Assembly: GCF_900113025.1 (NCBI RefSeq)
Contig: NZ_FONT01000001.1
Coordinates: forward strand, 124,001-188,000
Source of the DNA: Alteribacillus iranensis
Lineage (GTDB): Bacteria; Bacillota; Bacilli; Bacillales; Marinococcaceae
Length of the DNA: 64,000 nucleotides
Reading direction: 5' to 3'
The translations under genes were made by a program, and so were the position numbers. Below the pieces are notes generated by a model that was given only the letters and a program-made list of their open reading frames with translations, searched no databases and had not been told where the DNA came from. Below are positions 10,560 to 21,408 of this stretch, in pieces; position 1 is the stretch's first letter, and every line of letters starts with the position of its first letter.

Positions 10560-11117
10560 GTGGAGGCAATATTTGAGTTTATCTTGTCAAATATATTTAT
10601 CATTGTTCTCTTAATTGGGGGATTACTTTCTGCTCTCAATAGAACGAAACAGTCCCAATCAGAGAAGACAGGAGATGAAAATCCGCAAAGACCTCGTAAG
10701 ATTGATTGGGAGACCATCTTTGAAAACAAAAGTGAGGAAAGTGAAGAGAATCAACATCCGACAAGTCGTGTGCCATCTGCCAATAGAGAAGAAGAATCAA
10801 CGGCTCCAAAGAGAAGCGCTGAGATCAACAGGTATGAAGAACAGCGTGAGGAGCTGAGAGCTCAGAAACAAAAAGCACAAGAGCAAGTAGAGAAGTTAGG
10901 AGCAACCTCTTTGTTAGACGAGGAAATTGGTTCCGGAGAAGCGATGCTTCCTTCGAGAAGACAGCACAAGGAAACTAGTTCACGATTCTCCTCTATCTCT
11001 AAAAAACAAGTAAGGGATGGTTTCATCTGGTCTGAAGTGTTAGGACCGCCTAAATCGAAGCAAATGTCTCGAAATAAGTATACAACACCGCAAGCTGTAT
11101 ATCGGAAGAAAAGCTGA
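10560..11117 (+). CDS. YqfB-position single-pass membrane protein
   Basis: About 185 residues starting with GTG after GAGGAAAGGG. Residues 3-25 form one transmembrane helix. The rest is hydrophilic, charged and probably largely disordered, with a Gln/Glu-rich coiled-coil stretch (RYEEQREELRAQKQKAQEQ) and a basic C-terminus. It occupies the place of yqfB downstream of floA, so a role linked to FloA microdomains is possible but only inferred. No enzyme motif is visible. The stop codon lies in the terminator stem. Confidence 0.75.
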   Translation: MEAIFEFILSNIFIIVLLIGGLLSALNRTKQSQSEKTGDENPQRPRKIDWETIFENKSEESEENQHPTSRVPSANREEESTAPKRSAEINRYEEQREELRAQKQKAQEQVEKLGATSLLDEEIGSGEAMLPSRRQHKETSSRFSSISKKQVRDGFIWSEVLGPPKSKQMSRNKYTTPQAVYRKKS

Positions 11118-11140
11118 GTAGCTCCTACTCAGCTTTTTTT
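11111..11140 (+). terminator. Terminator after the yqeZ-floA-yqfB operon
   Basis: AAGCTGAGTA pairs with TACTCAGCTT around GCTCC, followed by seven T. It overlaps the end of the preceding gene. Confidence 0.9.
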
Positions 11141-11239
11141 GTGGTACTAGGAAGGACTGATGGGGCTGTGATCTCAAGGTACGTCATTTTTTTGTCAGTT
11201 CTGTAAAATTTGCTGGGGTTATTAAACATTTTGCTCTAC

Positions 11240-11360
11240 GGGTTGACTGACTCTACAGGCTCGCTTGCCGCGGGCAACGCTTCAACTTCCTCGGCAGCGC
11301 ACCGCTGCCTGCGGGATTTTCAGCTGTTGCTTTTCCCGCAGGCGTCTCACCTGTTCGCCA
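11240..11360 (-). repeat. GC-rich structured intergenic element, copy A
   Basis: On the minus strand this reads GACGCCTGCGGGAAAAGC, then TGAAAATCCCGCAGG, a hairpin GGCAGC/GCTGCC, then CGAGGAAGTTGAAG and TTGCCCGCGGCAAGCG. The same order of blocks is found at 39795-39997 and 49830-49943 on the plus strand. It fills the otherwise gene-free gap between the yqfB terminator and yqfC. It has no coding potential that I trust. Confidence 0.8.
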
Positions 11361-11464
11361 TCAACCTTATTTAAGAAATGGTACATTTGTTTTAGGACCT
11401 TTTTGTCTAGCGTTATTCGAAAAAGAGTGACAAAGGAAAGAAAAAATTTCGTAGAGAACTAAAA

Positions 11465-11494
11465 GTGATACCTGTTCAAATTTCCTCATAGATT
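11465..11494 (+). promoter_or_regulatory. Candidate sigma-E promoter of yqfC
   Basis: GTGATACC (11465-11472), a 14-base spacer and CATAGATT (11487-11494) resemble the mother-cell sigma-E consensus (GTCATATT, CATACAAT). The site lies about 20 bases upstream of the yqfC ATG. B. subtilis yqfCD belongs to the sigma-E regulon. Five and six of eight positions match. Confidence 0.5.
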
Positions 11495-11516
11495 TAAAAA
11501 GAGAGGAGGAGCAGGT

Positions 11517-11825
11517 ATGTTCGATCGCTTCAAAAAATCAGCTAAATATTGGATTACCGGGAAAATGAATATACCGGAGGATGTCCTCCTGGAGGTACCG
11601 CGTCTAACCATGATTGGACAGCTTCATCTTCATGTAGAAAATCATCGAGGTATCCTGCATTTTTCTAAGGACCAAGTTCGGTTAAAGCTGTCAAATGGAG
11701 AGCTTATCGTAGAAGGTAAGCAATTTGTCATTAAAAATATATTACCTGATGAACTATTGTTGGAAGGAAGAATAGATGAGATACGTTATGTAAACAGCGA
11801 AAGTAGAGGAGGGGCTCATGAATAA
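11517..11825 (+). CDS. yqfC: Sporulation protein YqfC
   Basis: A 102-residue soluble protein of the YqfC/YabP-like family. The central region reads EVPRLTMIGQLHLHVENH and ISL-like beta segments follow. These proteins are made in the mother cell during sporulation. GAGAGGAGGAGC precedes the ATG. It overlaps yqfD by 8 bases, so the two are translationally coupled. A sigma-E-like promoter lies just upstream. Confidence 0.9.
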   Translation: MFDRFKKSAKYWITGKMNIPEDVLLEVPRLTMIGQLHLHVENHRGILHFSKDQVRLKLSNGELIVEGKQFVIKNILPDELLLEGRIDEIRYVNSESRGGAHE

Positions 11826-13008
11826 AAAAAGAGGACCTTCTGATGTGATGATCAGAATAACAGGGAATGCAATAGAAACTTGCCTAAATGAATGTTTAAA
11901 AGACGGCGTGATGTTAAAAAATATCATAAGGCAAGACCCCTTTACTGCTACCTTGTATATTGCGTCAACGGATACCTCTCAAGTAAGAGAGTTAGCAAAT
12001 GATTATGAGTGTCATATAGAGGTAATTCGTGATTCATTATTTGAACGCTATATACGTATGTTGAAAAAGAGAGCCGGCTTTTTTGTAGGAGCAGCCTTGT
12101 TTTGTTGTTTACTCATCGTCCTCTCGCAAATGGTGTGGAAAGTGGAAGTGCAAGGAGCAAATCCAGAAATTGAACGAACGATCACGGAGAATTTAGAGAA
12201 ACTTGGATTAAAGCCAGGTGCCTTTCAAATTACACTGCCTCCACCAGAAATGATTCAAAAAGAAATTCTTGACCATACTAACGGAGTAACATGGGTTGGT
12301 GTGGACAAAAAAGGGACAGCCTATTACTTGAATGTCGCAGAACAAACGCTTCCTGAAAAAGAATCGCAGCCACCCCCTCGTCACATTACGGCTAAGAAAA
12401 AAGCTGTCATACATTCAGTGTATGCAGAAAAAGGCCAAGCTGTCGTAAAAAGAAATGACCTTGTTCATGAAGGAGATATGTTAATATCAGGTTTTATAGG
12501 GAAAGGAAAGTATGCGAAAGCAGTTCCCGCAACCGGTGAAATTTTAGGAGAGACATGGTACAAAGTAGTGGTAGAGGTACCAATGAAACGAAAGGTGACG
12601 ACACTAACAGGAGCGTATGAAAAGCAGCATGTCTTATATATTTTTGGACTGAAACTGCCTGTATGGGGATTTACCGCTGCAGATGCGTTTCAAAACTTTC
12701 ACGTAGAAGAAGATCTTAGACAAATCAGCTGGAGGGATTATCAATTACCACTGGCGTGGCTGACAAAAACGTATGAGAAAGTGAATGAAGTTCCTATTGA
12801 TTTATCAGTAGAAGAGGGATTAGAAGAAGCTAAAGAAGTAGCTCGTTTTAAAATGAACTCCCACTTATCAGGAGAAGCATATATTGATGAAGAAAAAATT
12901 TTGCACAGCGAGTCTCGTGATGGTAAAGTAAAATTAGAAATGCATTACCAAGTTATAGAAGATATTACATCGGAAGCACCGATCATCCAAGGAGAAATGA
13001 AAGAATGA
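11818..13008 (+). CDS. yqfD: Sporulation protein YqfD
   Basis: A 396-residue protein with one transmembrane helix (about residues 85-110: FFVGAALFCCLLIVL) after a cytoplasmic N-terminal domain, then a large extracytoplasmic domain. The POTRA-like segment VEVQGANPEIERTI fits the family. YqfD is a sigma-E-dependent sporulation membrane protein needed for efficient spore formation in related bacilli. It overlaps yqfC upstream and phoH downstream (ATGA). Confidence 0.9.
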   Translation: MNKKRGPSDVMIRITGNAIETCLNECLKDGVMLKNIIRQDPFTATLYIASTDTSQVRELANDYECHIEVIRDSLFERYIRMLKKRAGFFVGAALFCCLLIVLSQMVWKVEVQGANPEIERTITENLEKLGLKPGAFQITLPPPEMIQKEILDHTNGVTWVGVDKKGTAYYLNVAEQTLPEKESQPPPRHITAKKKAVIHSVYAEKGQAVVKRNDLVHEGDMLISGFIGKGKYAKAVPATGEILGETWYKVVVEVPMKRKVTTLTGAYEKQHVLYIFGLKLPVWGFTAADAFQNFHVEEDLRQISWRDYQLPLAWLTKTYEKVNEVPIDLSVEEGLEEAKEVARFKMNSHLSGEAYIDEEKILHSESRDGKVKLEMHYQVIEDITSEAPIIQGEMKE

Positions 13009-13997
13009 CCGATAAACAAGTCATCTCTATTGATGCAAAAGATACTGGTGAAATTCAGGCTCTATTCGGGCCAAACGATAAGCATCTTCATCGTATAGAA
13101 GAAAAGTTAAATGTTTCGATTGTAACCCGCGGAGGTTCACTTATTATTTCAGGCTCCGACACTGCTGCCACGATCATTGAAAATGTGTTAGACACACTTA
13201 TTCGTCTCCTTCGCAATGGTATGAAAATATCCGAACGAGATATTGTCTATGCCATTCAGCTGGCAGAAGAGGGTAAGCTCGATCAATTGGAAGATTTGTA
13301 TCAGGAAAAAATCGCAGTAAACACAAAAGGAAAGCCTGTTGTAGTCAAAACGCTTGGACAAAAACATTACATTGATGCTATCCGAAAAAAAGACTTAATT
13401 TTTGGGATAGGGCCGGCCGGTACCGGGAAAACGTATCTTTCCGTGGTGATGGCTGTGAATGCATTGAAAGATGGACAGGTGAAGCGAATTGTTTTAACAC
13501 GGCCAGCGGTAGAAGCAGGGGAAAGTTTAGGTTTTCTTCCAGGGGATCTGAAGGAAAAGGTGGATCCTTATTTGCGGCCATTATACGATGCATTGCATGA
13601 CATTTTTGGAGTGGAGCATACGGCACGCTTAATGGAAAGAGGAACCATTGAGGTAGCGCCTCTCGCTTATATGCGCGGACGTACACTGGACGATGCATTC
13701 GTTATTCTAGATGAAGCGCAGAATACAACAAAAGAACAAATAAAAATGTTTCTTACAAGATTAGGCTTCGGCTCTAAAATGGTGGTGAACGGAGACTTAA
13801 CCCAAATCGACCTGCCGAAAGGCCAACAATCAGGACTAAGAACAGCGGTTCAAATACTGAAGAATATAAAGAGTATAGGTTTTGTTTATTTAGAGTCTTC
13901 AGATGTAGTTCGCCATACCCTTGTTCAGCAAATTCTTGATGCGTATGAAGAGGGAGAAGTAAACCGCGTACCCGGACAACACAGGCAGCAGAAATAG
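13005..13997 (+). CDS. phoH: PhoH-like ATPase (PhoH/YbeZ family)
   Basis: A 330-residue P-loop protein. It has an N-terminal KH-like region, Walker A GPAGTGKTYLSV (about residues 137-148), ARPAVEAGESLGFLPG-like residues (TRPAVEAGESLGFLPG) and Walker B FVILDEAQNT. PhoH/YbeZ works with the RNase YbeY, encoded next, and probably acts in RNA metabolism. Its ATG overlaps the yqfD stop. Confidence 0.94.
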   Translation: MTDKQVISIDAKDTGEIQALFGPNDKHLHRIEEKLNVSIVTRGGSLIISGSDTAATIIENVLDTLIRLLRNGMKISERDIVYAIQLAEEGKLDQLEDLYQEKIAVNTKGKPVVVKTLGQKHYIDAIRKKDLIFGIGPAGTGKTYLSVVMAVNALKDGQVKRIVLTRPAVEAGESLGFLPGDLKEKVDPYLRPLYDALHDIFGVEHTARLMERGTIEVAPLAYMRGRTLDDAFVILDEAQNTTKEQIKMFLTRLGFGSKMVVNGDLTQIDLPKGQQSGLRTAVQILKNIKSIGFVYLESSDVVRHTLVQQILDAYEEGEVNRVPGQHRQQK

Positions 13998-14047
13998 CAG
14001 ATGGTTGTCTGATCATCATGATGCTAAGTATTTCTGGGAGGTTAGCG

Positions 14048-14518
14048 ATGAGTGTCACTATTGATATAATCGACGAAACGAACAGTTTAACAAAAGAAGA
14101 TAACGAGTGGATCACTCAGTTGTTGCAACTTGCCTGTACAACAGAGGACGTGCGCGAAGATTCTGAGCTATCCCTCACCATTACGGATAACAAAAGAATT
14201 CAAATAATAAATAAGGAATATCGAGGGAAAGACGCCGCTACGGATGTGATTTCTTTTGCTTTGAATGAAGGGGAAGAAGAGTTTCAAATGGCGGAGATGG
14301 AGGCTGTACCAAATTTACTAGGCGATATCATTATTAGTATAGACAAGGCGAAGGAACAGGCAGAAACCTATGGACACAGTCTGGAGAGAGAACTGGGGTT
14401 TCTTGCCGTACATGGATTGCTCCATCTTTTAGGGTATGACCACGATACCAGTGAGTCAGAACGGAGCATGTTCGGACGCCAGGAAATGATTTTAACGGAA
14501 TATGGGCTTACAAGATAG
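14048..14518 (+). CDS. ybeY: Endoribonuclease YbeY
   Basis: A 156-residue zinc metalloprotein with the H3xH5xH motif HGLLHLLGYDHD near the C-terminus and the earlier block YRGKDAATDVISF. It takes part in 16S rRNA 3' maturation and ribosome quality control. ATG 14048 after GGGAGG is chosen over the in-frame ATG at 14018. The gene overlaps dgkA by 17 bases. Confidence 0.95.
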   Translation: MSVTIDIIDETNSLTKEDNEWITQLLQLACTTEDVREDSELSLTITDNKRIQIINKEYRGKDAATDVISFALNEGEEEFQMAEMEAVPNLLGDIIISIDKAKEQAETYGHSLERELGFLAVHGLLHLLGYDHDTSESERSMFGRQEMILTEYGLTR

Positions 14519-14894
14519 AGGGGAAAAGGGCCGACGCCGCTTCTTTCGGTCATTTCTATTTGCTTCCCGCGGCTTATTTCATGTCTTCCGTTACGAGCAA
14601 AATATGCGTCTTCATTTTCTGGCCGCCTTATGTACGATTGGGATGGGGTTTATTTTTGGTATTCCGCTAGTACATTGGCTTGTTTTAATTCTTGTCATCG
14701 GGGGAATGTTAGCTTTTGAAACAATCAACACCGCGATTGAACGAGCAATAGATTACATTTCAGAGGAATATCACCCATTAGCAGGTCTCGTCAAAGATAT
14801 CGCAGCAGGAGCTGTGTTTATTTTTAGTATTACAGCCTTCATTATTGGCGTTCTTATATTTTATCATCCAGTTTCAGAGCTATTCATGAAATAA
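14502..14894 (+). CDS. dgkA: Undecaprenol/diacylglycerol kinase
   Basis: A 130-residue integral membrane kinase with three transmembrane helices. The catalytic block is ALETINTAIERAID-like (FETINTAIERAIDYI), followed by HPLAGLVKDIAAGAVF. In Gram-positive bacteria this enzyme phosphorylates undecaprenol. The start inside the ybeY 3' end matches the expected N-terminus before RRFFRSF. It is coupled to ybeY. Confidence 0.92.
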   Translation: MGLQDRGEKGRRRFFRSFLFASRGLFHVFRYEQNMRLHFLAALCTIGMGFIFGIPLVHWLVLILVIGGMLAFETINTAIERAIDYISEEYHPLAGLVKDIAAGAVFIFSITAFIIGVLIFYHPVSELFMK

Positions 14895-14901
14895 GAGATG
14901 A

Positions 14902-16214
<1,313 letters not shown>

Positions 16215-16268
16215 TAAAGCAGGCATTCATACAGGCAAAATTTACAGGACATGCTCTGTGGGGTCCTG

Positions 16269-16322
16269 AGCCATCCTAAGATTAAGCAGTCTATAACTTA
16301 GATTGTCTAAGAAAGGATGGCT
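16269..16322 (+). promoter_or_regulatory. Stem-loop that can mask the yqzL ribosome binding site
   Basis: AGCCATCCT (16269-16277) is perfectly complementary to AGGATGGCT (16314-16322). The second arm contains the AAAGGA ribosome binding site of yqzL, whose ATG is at 16327. A smaller hairpin, CTTAGA/TCTAAG, sits inside the loop. Translation control is an inference from this overlap. Confidence 0.4.
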
Positions 16323-16326
16323 GACT

Positions 16327-16467
16327 ATGTTTCAACAACCAGATGCATATTGGGATTACTTTTTTCTTACTGGGAATATTGATGCCTATTTAATTTCAAA
16401 ACAATTAGAACAACATCACCAGTCAGAAAACGATCAAGATATCTCTTTAGAAGAGGATAATTGGTAA
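16327..16467 (+). CDS. yqzL: YqzL-like small protein
   Basis: A 46-residue protein starting MFQQPDAYWDYFFLTGNIDAY, with an acidic, hydrophilic C-terminus ending EEDNW. Size, position between era and recO, and the aromatic N-terminal half match the YqzL family of Bacillaceae. Its function is unknown. AAAGGATGG precedes the ATG and can be base-paired with an upstream sequence. Confidence 0.85.
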   Translation: MFQQPDAYWDYFFLTGNIDAYLISKQLEQHHQSENDQDISLEEDNW

Positions 16468-16497
16468 ATCTGGTGATGAGTTAAGGACAGAATAGAC

Positions 16498-17244
16498 ATG
16501 TTAGTTAAAGCAGAGGGTATTGTATTAAAAATCATACCTTATGGAGAGACCAATGTGATACTAAGACTGTATACACGGGAAGCAGGAAAGGTCTCCGTAA
16601 TGGCGAGAGGGGCAAGAAAGCCAAAAAGCAGATTTGCAGCTGCTTCACAACCATTCGTTCATGGGATATATTTATTTTATAAAAGCCGGGGAATGAGCAC
16701 GTTAAATCAAGGAGATACGATCGACGCTTTCCGGCACATTCGTAGTGACATCATGAAGACAGCATATGCTTCATATATTGCAGAACTTTTAGATCGAGTC
16801 ACAGAAGAAAGAGAAAAAAACCCATTTTTATTTGAGTTATTTTTACAGATACTTCAGCGTATGAATGAAGATTCGGACCCTGAAGTATTAACGAGAATCT
16901 TTGAAGTAAAAATGCTTGCTCAAGCTGGTATTAAGCCACAGCTGGATCAATGTACCAGCTGTGGACGTCAAGAAGGGACCTTTAGTTTTTCGGTGCGCGA
17001 GGGAGGATTTTTGTGTGAAAACTGTAAAGAAATTGACCCTTATCGTTTAACCATTCATCCGAAAAGCGTACAATTGCTCCGAACATTTTTCTACTTAGAT
17101 ATCAAACGCTTGGGCAGCATATCGTTAACCAGCCGAACAAAACAAGAATTAAAGCAAGTGCTGGAATCCTATTATGAGGAATATGGAGGATTTTCTTTGA
17201 AATCAAAGCGGTTTCTCGATCAAATGGAGAAATGGGATATTTGA
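16498..17244 (+). CDS. recO: DNA repair protein RecO
   Basis: A 248-residue protein. The N-terminal OB fold begins KAEGIVLKIIPYGETNVIL, and a C-terminal zinc-binding motif is seen in CTSCGRQ...FLCENCKE. RecO loads RecA and anneals SSB-coated DNA in the RecFOR pathway. No strong ribosome binding site is visible beyond AAGGAC. The order era-yqzL-recO-glyQ is conserved. Confidence 0.94.
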   Translation: MLVKAEGIVLKIIPYGETNVILRLYTREAGKVSVMARGARKPKSRFAAASQPFVHGIYLFYKSRGMSTLNQGDTIDAFRHIRSDIMKTAYASYIAELLDRVTEEREKNPFLFELFLQILQRMNEDSDPEVLTRIFEVKMLAQAGIKPQLDQCTSCGRQEGTFSFSVREGGFLCENCKEIDPYRLTIHPKSVQLLRTFFYLDIKRLGSISLTSRTKQELKQVLESYYEEYGGFSLKSKRFLDQMEKWDI

Positions 17245-17275
17245 TAAAACATACAAAGTTCCGATCCCTCACAAC

Positions 17276-17304
17276 TTGACACGTTATCTGTAATTCAGTA
17301 TTAT
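17276..17304 (+). promoter_or_regulatory. Sigma-A promoter of the glyQS T-box transcript
   Basis: TTGACA (17276-17281), 17 bases, TATTAT (17299-17304). This is nearly consensus and lies just before the T-box leader. Confidence 0.75.
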
Positions 17305-17309
17305 TTCTA

Positions 17310-17530
17310 TACATGAAGAGTAATGAATACGTTGATGGAAAGTAGTAGTTGTTCCTCTGTTTTAATAGCGAGTGCAGGATGGTGAAAGCTGCATAAAACA
17401 TGGCAATGAAGGCGTTCCGGAGTATAACGGTTAATAAAAGAGGCCCGGATGACGGGCAAATAGGGTGGAACCGCGGGTTGATCAGCCCGTCCCTATACCA
17501 TAGATAGTGGTATAGGGACGGGTTTTTTGG
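17310..17530 (+). promoter_or_regulatory. T-box leader for glyQS (glycine)
   Basis: The T-box sequence AGGGTGGAACCGCGGG is at 17462-17477. It is followed by an intrinsic terminator, CCCGTCCCTATACCA paired with TGGTATAGGGACGGG plus a T run (17486-17530). Upstream, GATGGAAAGTAGT is typical of the Stem I base. A GGC triplet at 17411-17413 is a candidate glycine specifier, but I could not fold Stem I with certainty. Uncharged tRNA-Gly should stabilise the antiterminator and switch on glyQ-glyS. Confidence 0.93.
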
Positions 17531-17584
17531 TGTGTGGAGGAGATAACCTATGGCATCCTACTCTATATACAGGAGGTAAATAAA

Positions 17585-18481
17585 ATGAACGTGCAAAACA
17601 TGATTCTCACTCTCCAAAATTTCTGGGCGAAACAAAATTGCTTAATCATGCAAGCTTATGACGTAGAAAAAGGAGCAGGCACCATGAACCCTATGACTTT
17701 TCTACGATCCATTGGCCCTGAGCCTTGGAATGTTGCTTATGTAGAGCCTTCTCGAAGACCTGCCGATGGAAGGTATGGAGAAAATCCAAATCGTCTATAT
17801 CAGCATCATCAATTTCAAGTCATTATGAAACCATCACCTGCTAATATTCAAGAGCTATACTTGGACAGCTTAAGGGAACTGGGTATTGATCCAAAGAAGC
17901 ATGACATACGCTTTGTAGAAGATAATTGGGAAGCTCCAACGTTAAGTGCTTGGGGGCTAGGTTGGGAAGTTTGGCTTGATGGAATGGAAATTACACAGTT
18001 TACTTATTTTCAGCAAGTAGGAGGTATTGATGCAAATCCAGTGGCTGTGGAAATTACATATGGGATAGAACGTCTAGCTTCCTATATTCAAGATAAAGAA
18101 AATGTTTTTGATCTCGTCTGGGTGGATGGATTCACTTATGGCGATGTGTTTAAACAGCCTGAGTATGAGCACTCTAAATATGCTTTCGAAGTCGCAGATC
18201 AAGCTATGCTTTTCAATGAGTTCGCTACTTACGAAAAAGAGGCCGATCGTGCAATTGCGCAAAATCTTGTTTTTCCGGCCTATGATTACGTTTTGAAATG
18301 CTCTCACATTTTTAATTTACTTGATGCGGGCGGCGCCATTTCTGTAACAGAAAGAACTGGTTATATCGCGCGTGTACGTAATTTAGCTAGAAAATGTGCA
18401 AAGACATACTATGAAAAACGAGAAGAACTTGGTTTCTCAATGCTTGGGGAAGAGGAGCGTGAGCATAATGGGCAGCAGTAA
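17585..18481 (+). CDS. glyQ: Glycyl-tRNA synthetase alpha subunit
   Basis: A 298-residue class II synthetase subunit. Diagnostic blocks are [27 protein letters not shown] and [10 protein letters not shown]. It forms an alpha2beta2 enzyme with GlyS. ATG 17585 follows AGGAGG at the normal distance. The open frame begins earlier, at 17534, but that part lies next to the leader terminator and is not homologous. It overlaps glyS by 14 bases. Confidence 0.97.
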   Translation: MNVQNMILTLQNFWAKQNCLIMQAYDVEKGAGTMNPMTFLRSIGPEPWNVAYVEPSRRPADGRYGENPNRLYQHHQFQVIMKPSPANIQELYLDSLRELGIDPKKHDIRFVEDNWEAPTLSAWGLGWEVWLDGMEITQFTYFQQVGGIDANPVAVEITYGIERLASYIQDKENVFDLVWVDGFTYGDVFKQPEYEHSKYAFEVADQAMLFNEFATYEKEADRAIAQNLVFPAYDYVLKCSHIFNLLDAGGAISVTERTGYIARVRNLARKCAKTYYEKREELGFSMLGEEEREHNGQQ

Positions 18482-20555
18482 TTTCTTATTAGAAATTGGT
18501 TTAGAAGAGATGCCGGCAAGATTTGTTACAGACGCCATGGAGCAGTTGAAATATAAAATTACTGATTGGTTAGATGAAAATCGTATCGCCTACGAATCAG
18601 CAGAGGCATTTTCAACGCCAAGACGATTGGCAGTACGGATTAATGGCATAGCCCAAAAACAAGAAGATGTGGTAGAAGAGTCGAGAGGCCCGTCCAAGCA
18701 AATAGCGGTAGATGAGAATGGAGAGTGGACGAAAGCCGCTCGTGGGTTTGCGAAGGGACAAGGAATCGATCTGGAAGAACTGTTCTTTCAAGAAAAAAAC
18801 GGGACCGACTACGTATTCGCTAAAAAAGAAGTATTAGGTAAAGAGACCATTGATTTACTTCCACAGGTAGAGACCATTATTACGGAGATGAATTTTCCGA
18901 AAAACATGCGCTGGGGCACCTTCTCATTAAGATACGTCCGTCCTATCCACTGGATGATTGCACTATTAGATAATGAAGTCATCCCATTAGAGATTGCTGG
19001 AGTGACAAGCGGGCGTCATACGAGAGGACATCGGTTTCTAGGGGAAACGATTGAAATCTTCAGTCCGGATTCGTATGAAGAGAAACTTCGTGAAGAGTAT
19101 GTGATCGCAGAACCAAAACAAAGAAAAGAAGAAATCCGAAGACAACTGAAGGAGCTCGCCAGTGAACAAGGGTGGTCCATCCCAATTAATGAAGATCTTC
19201 TGGAAGAAGTAAATAACTTAGTTGAATATCCAACGGTTCTATATGGGGACTTTAGCGACGAGTTTTTGCGGTTGCCTGATGAAGTATTGGTGACATCCAT
19301 GAGAGAACACCAACGCTATTTTCCAGTAGAAGACCGTAATGGAAAATTACTTCCACATTTTGTGACAATAAGAAATGGGAATAAAGATTACTTAGATAAT
19401 GTAAGAAAAGGAAACGAAAAGGTATTACGTGCACGATTATCTGATGCCCAATTCTTCTTCGAGGAAGACCAGAAAGTTCAACCTGAAAAAGCGGCTGAAA
19501 AACTCGATTCTATTGTATTCCAGGAAGAATTAGGTACGATTGGTGATAAAGTTTGTCGAATCCAAACGTTGTCACAACGTCTAGCCGAGCAATTGGACTT
19601 TGCGACGGAAAAAGTCGCAAGTGTGAACAGAGCGGCCAAGCTTTCTAAATTTGACCTCGTCACGTTAATGGTTGATGAGTTTACAGAATTACAAGGGTTA
19701 ATGGGAGAGAAATATGCCTTAATTTCAGGGGAAGAAGAAGAGGTAGCCACTGCTATTAAGGAGCATTACCAGCCTAAATCTGCGTCAGATGCGATTCCAG
19801 CTACAGACGTGGGAGCAGTTCTTTCCATTTCTGATAAACTGGACACTATTATAGCTTGTTTTGGTATTGGACTAATACCAACTGGATCCCAAGACCCGTA
19901 TGGGTTGCGAAGACAAGCAGCAGGGATTGTACAAATTCTGTTAGAGAAAGGCTACCCACTACCTCTAGAGGAGCTCATCGATGAAACACTGCATGTATTA
20001 AAGGAAAAACATGTATTAAAAGAAGAACCAGCTACTGTTAAAAATGAAGTGATTTCTTTCTTTAGAGCACGTTTGAAACATCTTCTCTCTGATCATTCTG
20101 TTCGTTATGATATTGTAGATGCCGTGCTCGAAGGTTTTTCAGGACAAGTGGAAGTATTGGTCAATAAAGCAACGTTCTTACAAGAAAAGTTACAAGATCA
20201 AGAATTTAAAAATACAGTGGAAGCATTGAGCAGGGTGACAAATATAGCGAAGGATACGACCGTTCCAGACGTGAAGGTAGAAGAAGATTTATTTAGCGAA
20301 CAACCTGAGAAAGAATTGTTTCGAGCTTATCATCAAATGAGAAAAGAGCTTTCGGAGTCGCTTGACAAGGGAGAAGTAGCACTGGCTTGGGAGTCACTTC
20401 AACAGTTAGTCCCGTACATCCATGATTATTTTGAACATGTAATGGTGATGGCTGAGGATGAGCAGGTGAAACAAAACCGCCTCCATCAAATGATATTGTT
20501 ATCGAGAGAAATACGACGTTTTGCTAACTTCCAACATATTGTTTTTCCATCTTAA
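18468..20555 (+). CDS. glyS: Glycyl-tRNA synthetase beta subunit
   Basis: A 695-residue beta subunit beginning with the family pattern [18 protein letters not shown]. An HD-like region and a C-terminal anticodon-binding (DALR-like) domain follow, ending [21 protein letters not shown] 18468 after GAGGAG is favoured. It completes the T-box-regulated operon. Confidence 0.96.
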   Translation: MGSSNFLLEIGLEEMPARFVTDAMEQLKYKITDWLDENRIAYESAEAFSTPRRLAVRINGIAQKQEDVVEESRGPSKQIAVDENGEWTKAARGFAKGQGIDLEELFFQEKNGTDYVFAKKEVLGKETIDLLPQVETIITEMNFPKNMRWGTFSLRYVRPIHWMIALLDNEVIPLEIAGVTSGRHTRGHRFLGETIEIFSPDSYEEKLREEYVIAEPKQRKEEIRRQLKELASEQGWSIPINEDLLEEVNNLVEYPTVLYGDFSDEFLRLPDEVLVTSMREHQRYFPVEDRNGKLLPHFVTIRNGNKDYLDNVRKGNEKVLRARLSDAQFFFEEDQKVQPEKAAEKLDSIVFQEELGTIGDKVCRIQTLSQRLAEQLDFATEKVASVNRAAKLSKFDLVTLMVDEFTELQGLMGEKYALISGEEEEVATAIKEHYQPKSASDAIPATDVGAVLSISDKLDTIIACFGIGLIPTGSQDPYGLRRQAAGIVQILLEKGYPLPLEELIDETLHVLKEKHVLKEEPATVKNEVISFFRARLKHLLSDHSVRYDIVDAVLEGFSGQVEVLVNKATFLQEKLQDQEFKNTVEALSRVTNIAKDTTVPDVKVEEDLFSEQPEKELFRAYHQMRKELSESLDKGEVALAWESLQQLVPYIHDYFEHVMVMAEDEQVKQNRLHQMILLSREIRRFANFQHIVFPS

Positions 20556-20633
20556 ATCACCGATCGTTGTTCATCCAATCATAAGCAATACAGGCACTGT
20601 CACTAATTGATAGCCAATGAGCGTACGCTAAGG

Positions 20634-20639
20634 TATAAT
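20634..20639 (+). promoter_or_regulatory. Possible -10 box upstream of ccpN
   Basis: AAGGTATAAT gives a perfect TATAAT about 95 bases before ccpN. No good -35 box is found at 16-18 bases; TTGATA lies 21 bases away. It is the only promoter-like signal in the glyS-ccpN gap. Confidence 0.3.
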
Positions 20640-20732
20640 TAGGGAAGAATAAACGGACGACGTTAATAGCCTGTGAAGCCAGGGACGCCGTTAGAATGGA
20701 CTTCGTTGTAAGAAGATAGTCTTAAGGCGGTG

Positions 20733-21371
20733 ATGACAATCGAACTTACGGGGAGACAGGAGCAAATATTAAATATTGTTAAAGACAGCGGACCGATTAC
20801 CGGAGAGAAAATCGCTGAAAAGTTATCATTAACGAGAGCTACCTTACGGCCTGATCTCTCCATTTTAACAATGGCCGGATTTCTAGATGCACGCCCCCGC
20901 GTCGGATATTTTTACACAGGAAAGTCAGGATCACAACTTCTGACAGAGAAGTTAAAAAAGATAACGGTGCAGGAATATCAATCGATTCCAGTAGTCGTTC
21001 ATGAAGAAAGTTCCGTGTATGACGCGATATCAAGCATGTTTTTAGAAGATGTTGGGACGTTATTTGTGGTGAATAAAAAATCTGCTTTAGTAGGCGTTTT
21101 ATCTAGAAAAGATTTGTTGAGAGCTAGTATTGGTAAACAAGATCTGGAGTCTCTGCCGGTTAGTATTATTATGACGCGGATGCCGAATATTACAGTTTGT
21201 GAAAAAGATGATTTAATTATGGAAGTCGCGAACAAATTAATTGAAAAGCAGATAGATGCTCTACCGGTAGTGAAGAAAAGAAAGTCAGGAGATTACGAGG
21301 TTATTGGAAGAGTGACGAAAACGAATATAACCAAATTACTTGTCGATCTTTCACATGACCAGCTTATCTGA
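20733..21371 (+). CDS. ccpN: CcpN-type transcriptional repressor (HTH plus CBS)
   Basis: A 212-residue regulator. The N-terminal winged helix-turn-helix reads TGRQEQILNIVKDSGPITGEK with TLRPDLSILTMAGFL. Two CBS domains follow. In B. subtilis CcpN represses gapB, pckA and sr1 in the presence of glucose and senses ATP/ADP. ATG 20733 is preferred to GTG 20730. It sits beside the PPDK regulator, as in B. subtilis (ccpN-yqfL). Confidence 0.93.
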   Translation: MTIELTGRQEQILNIVKDSGPITGEKIAEKLSLTRATLRPDLSILTMAGFLDARPRVGYFYTGKSGSQLLTEKLKKITVQEYQSIPVVVHEESSVYDAISSMFLEDVGTLFVVNKKSALVGVLSRKDLLRASIGKQDLESLPVSIIMTRMPNITVCEKDDLIMEVANKLIEKQIDALPVVKKRKSGDYEVIGRVTKTNITKLLVDLSHDQLI

Positions 21372-21408
21372 TTGTTCGTAACGCAATCAGATATTAGAGA
21401 GGAGAGGA

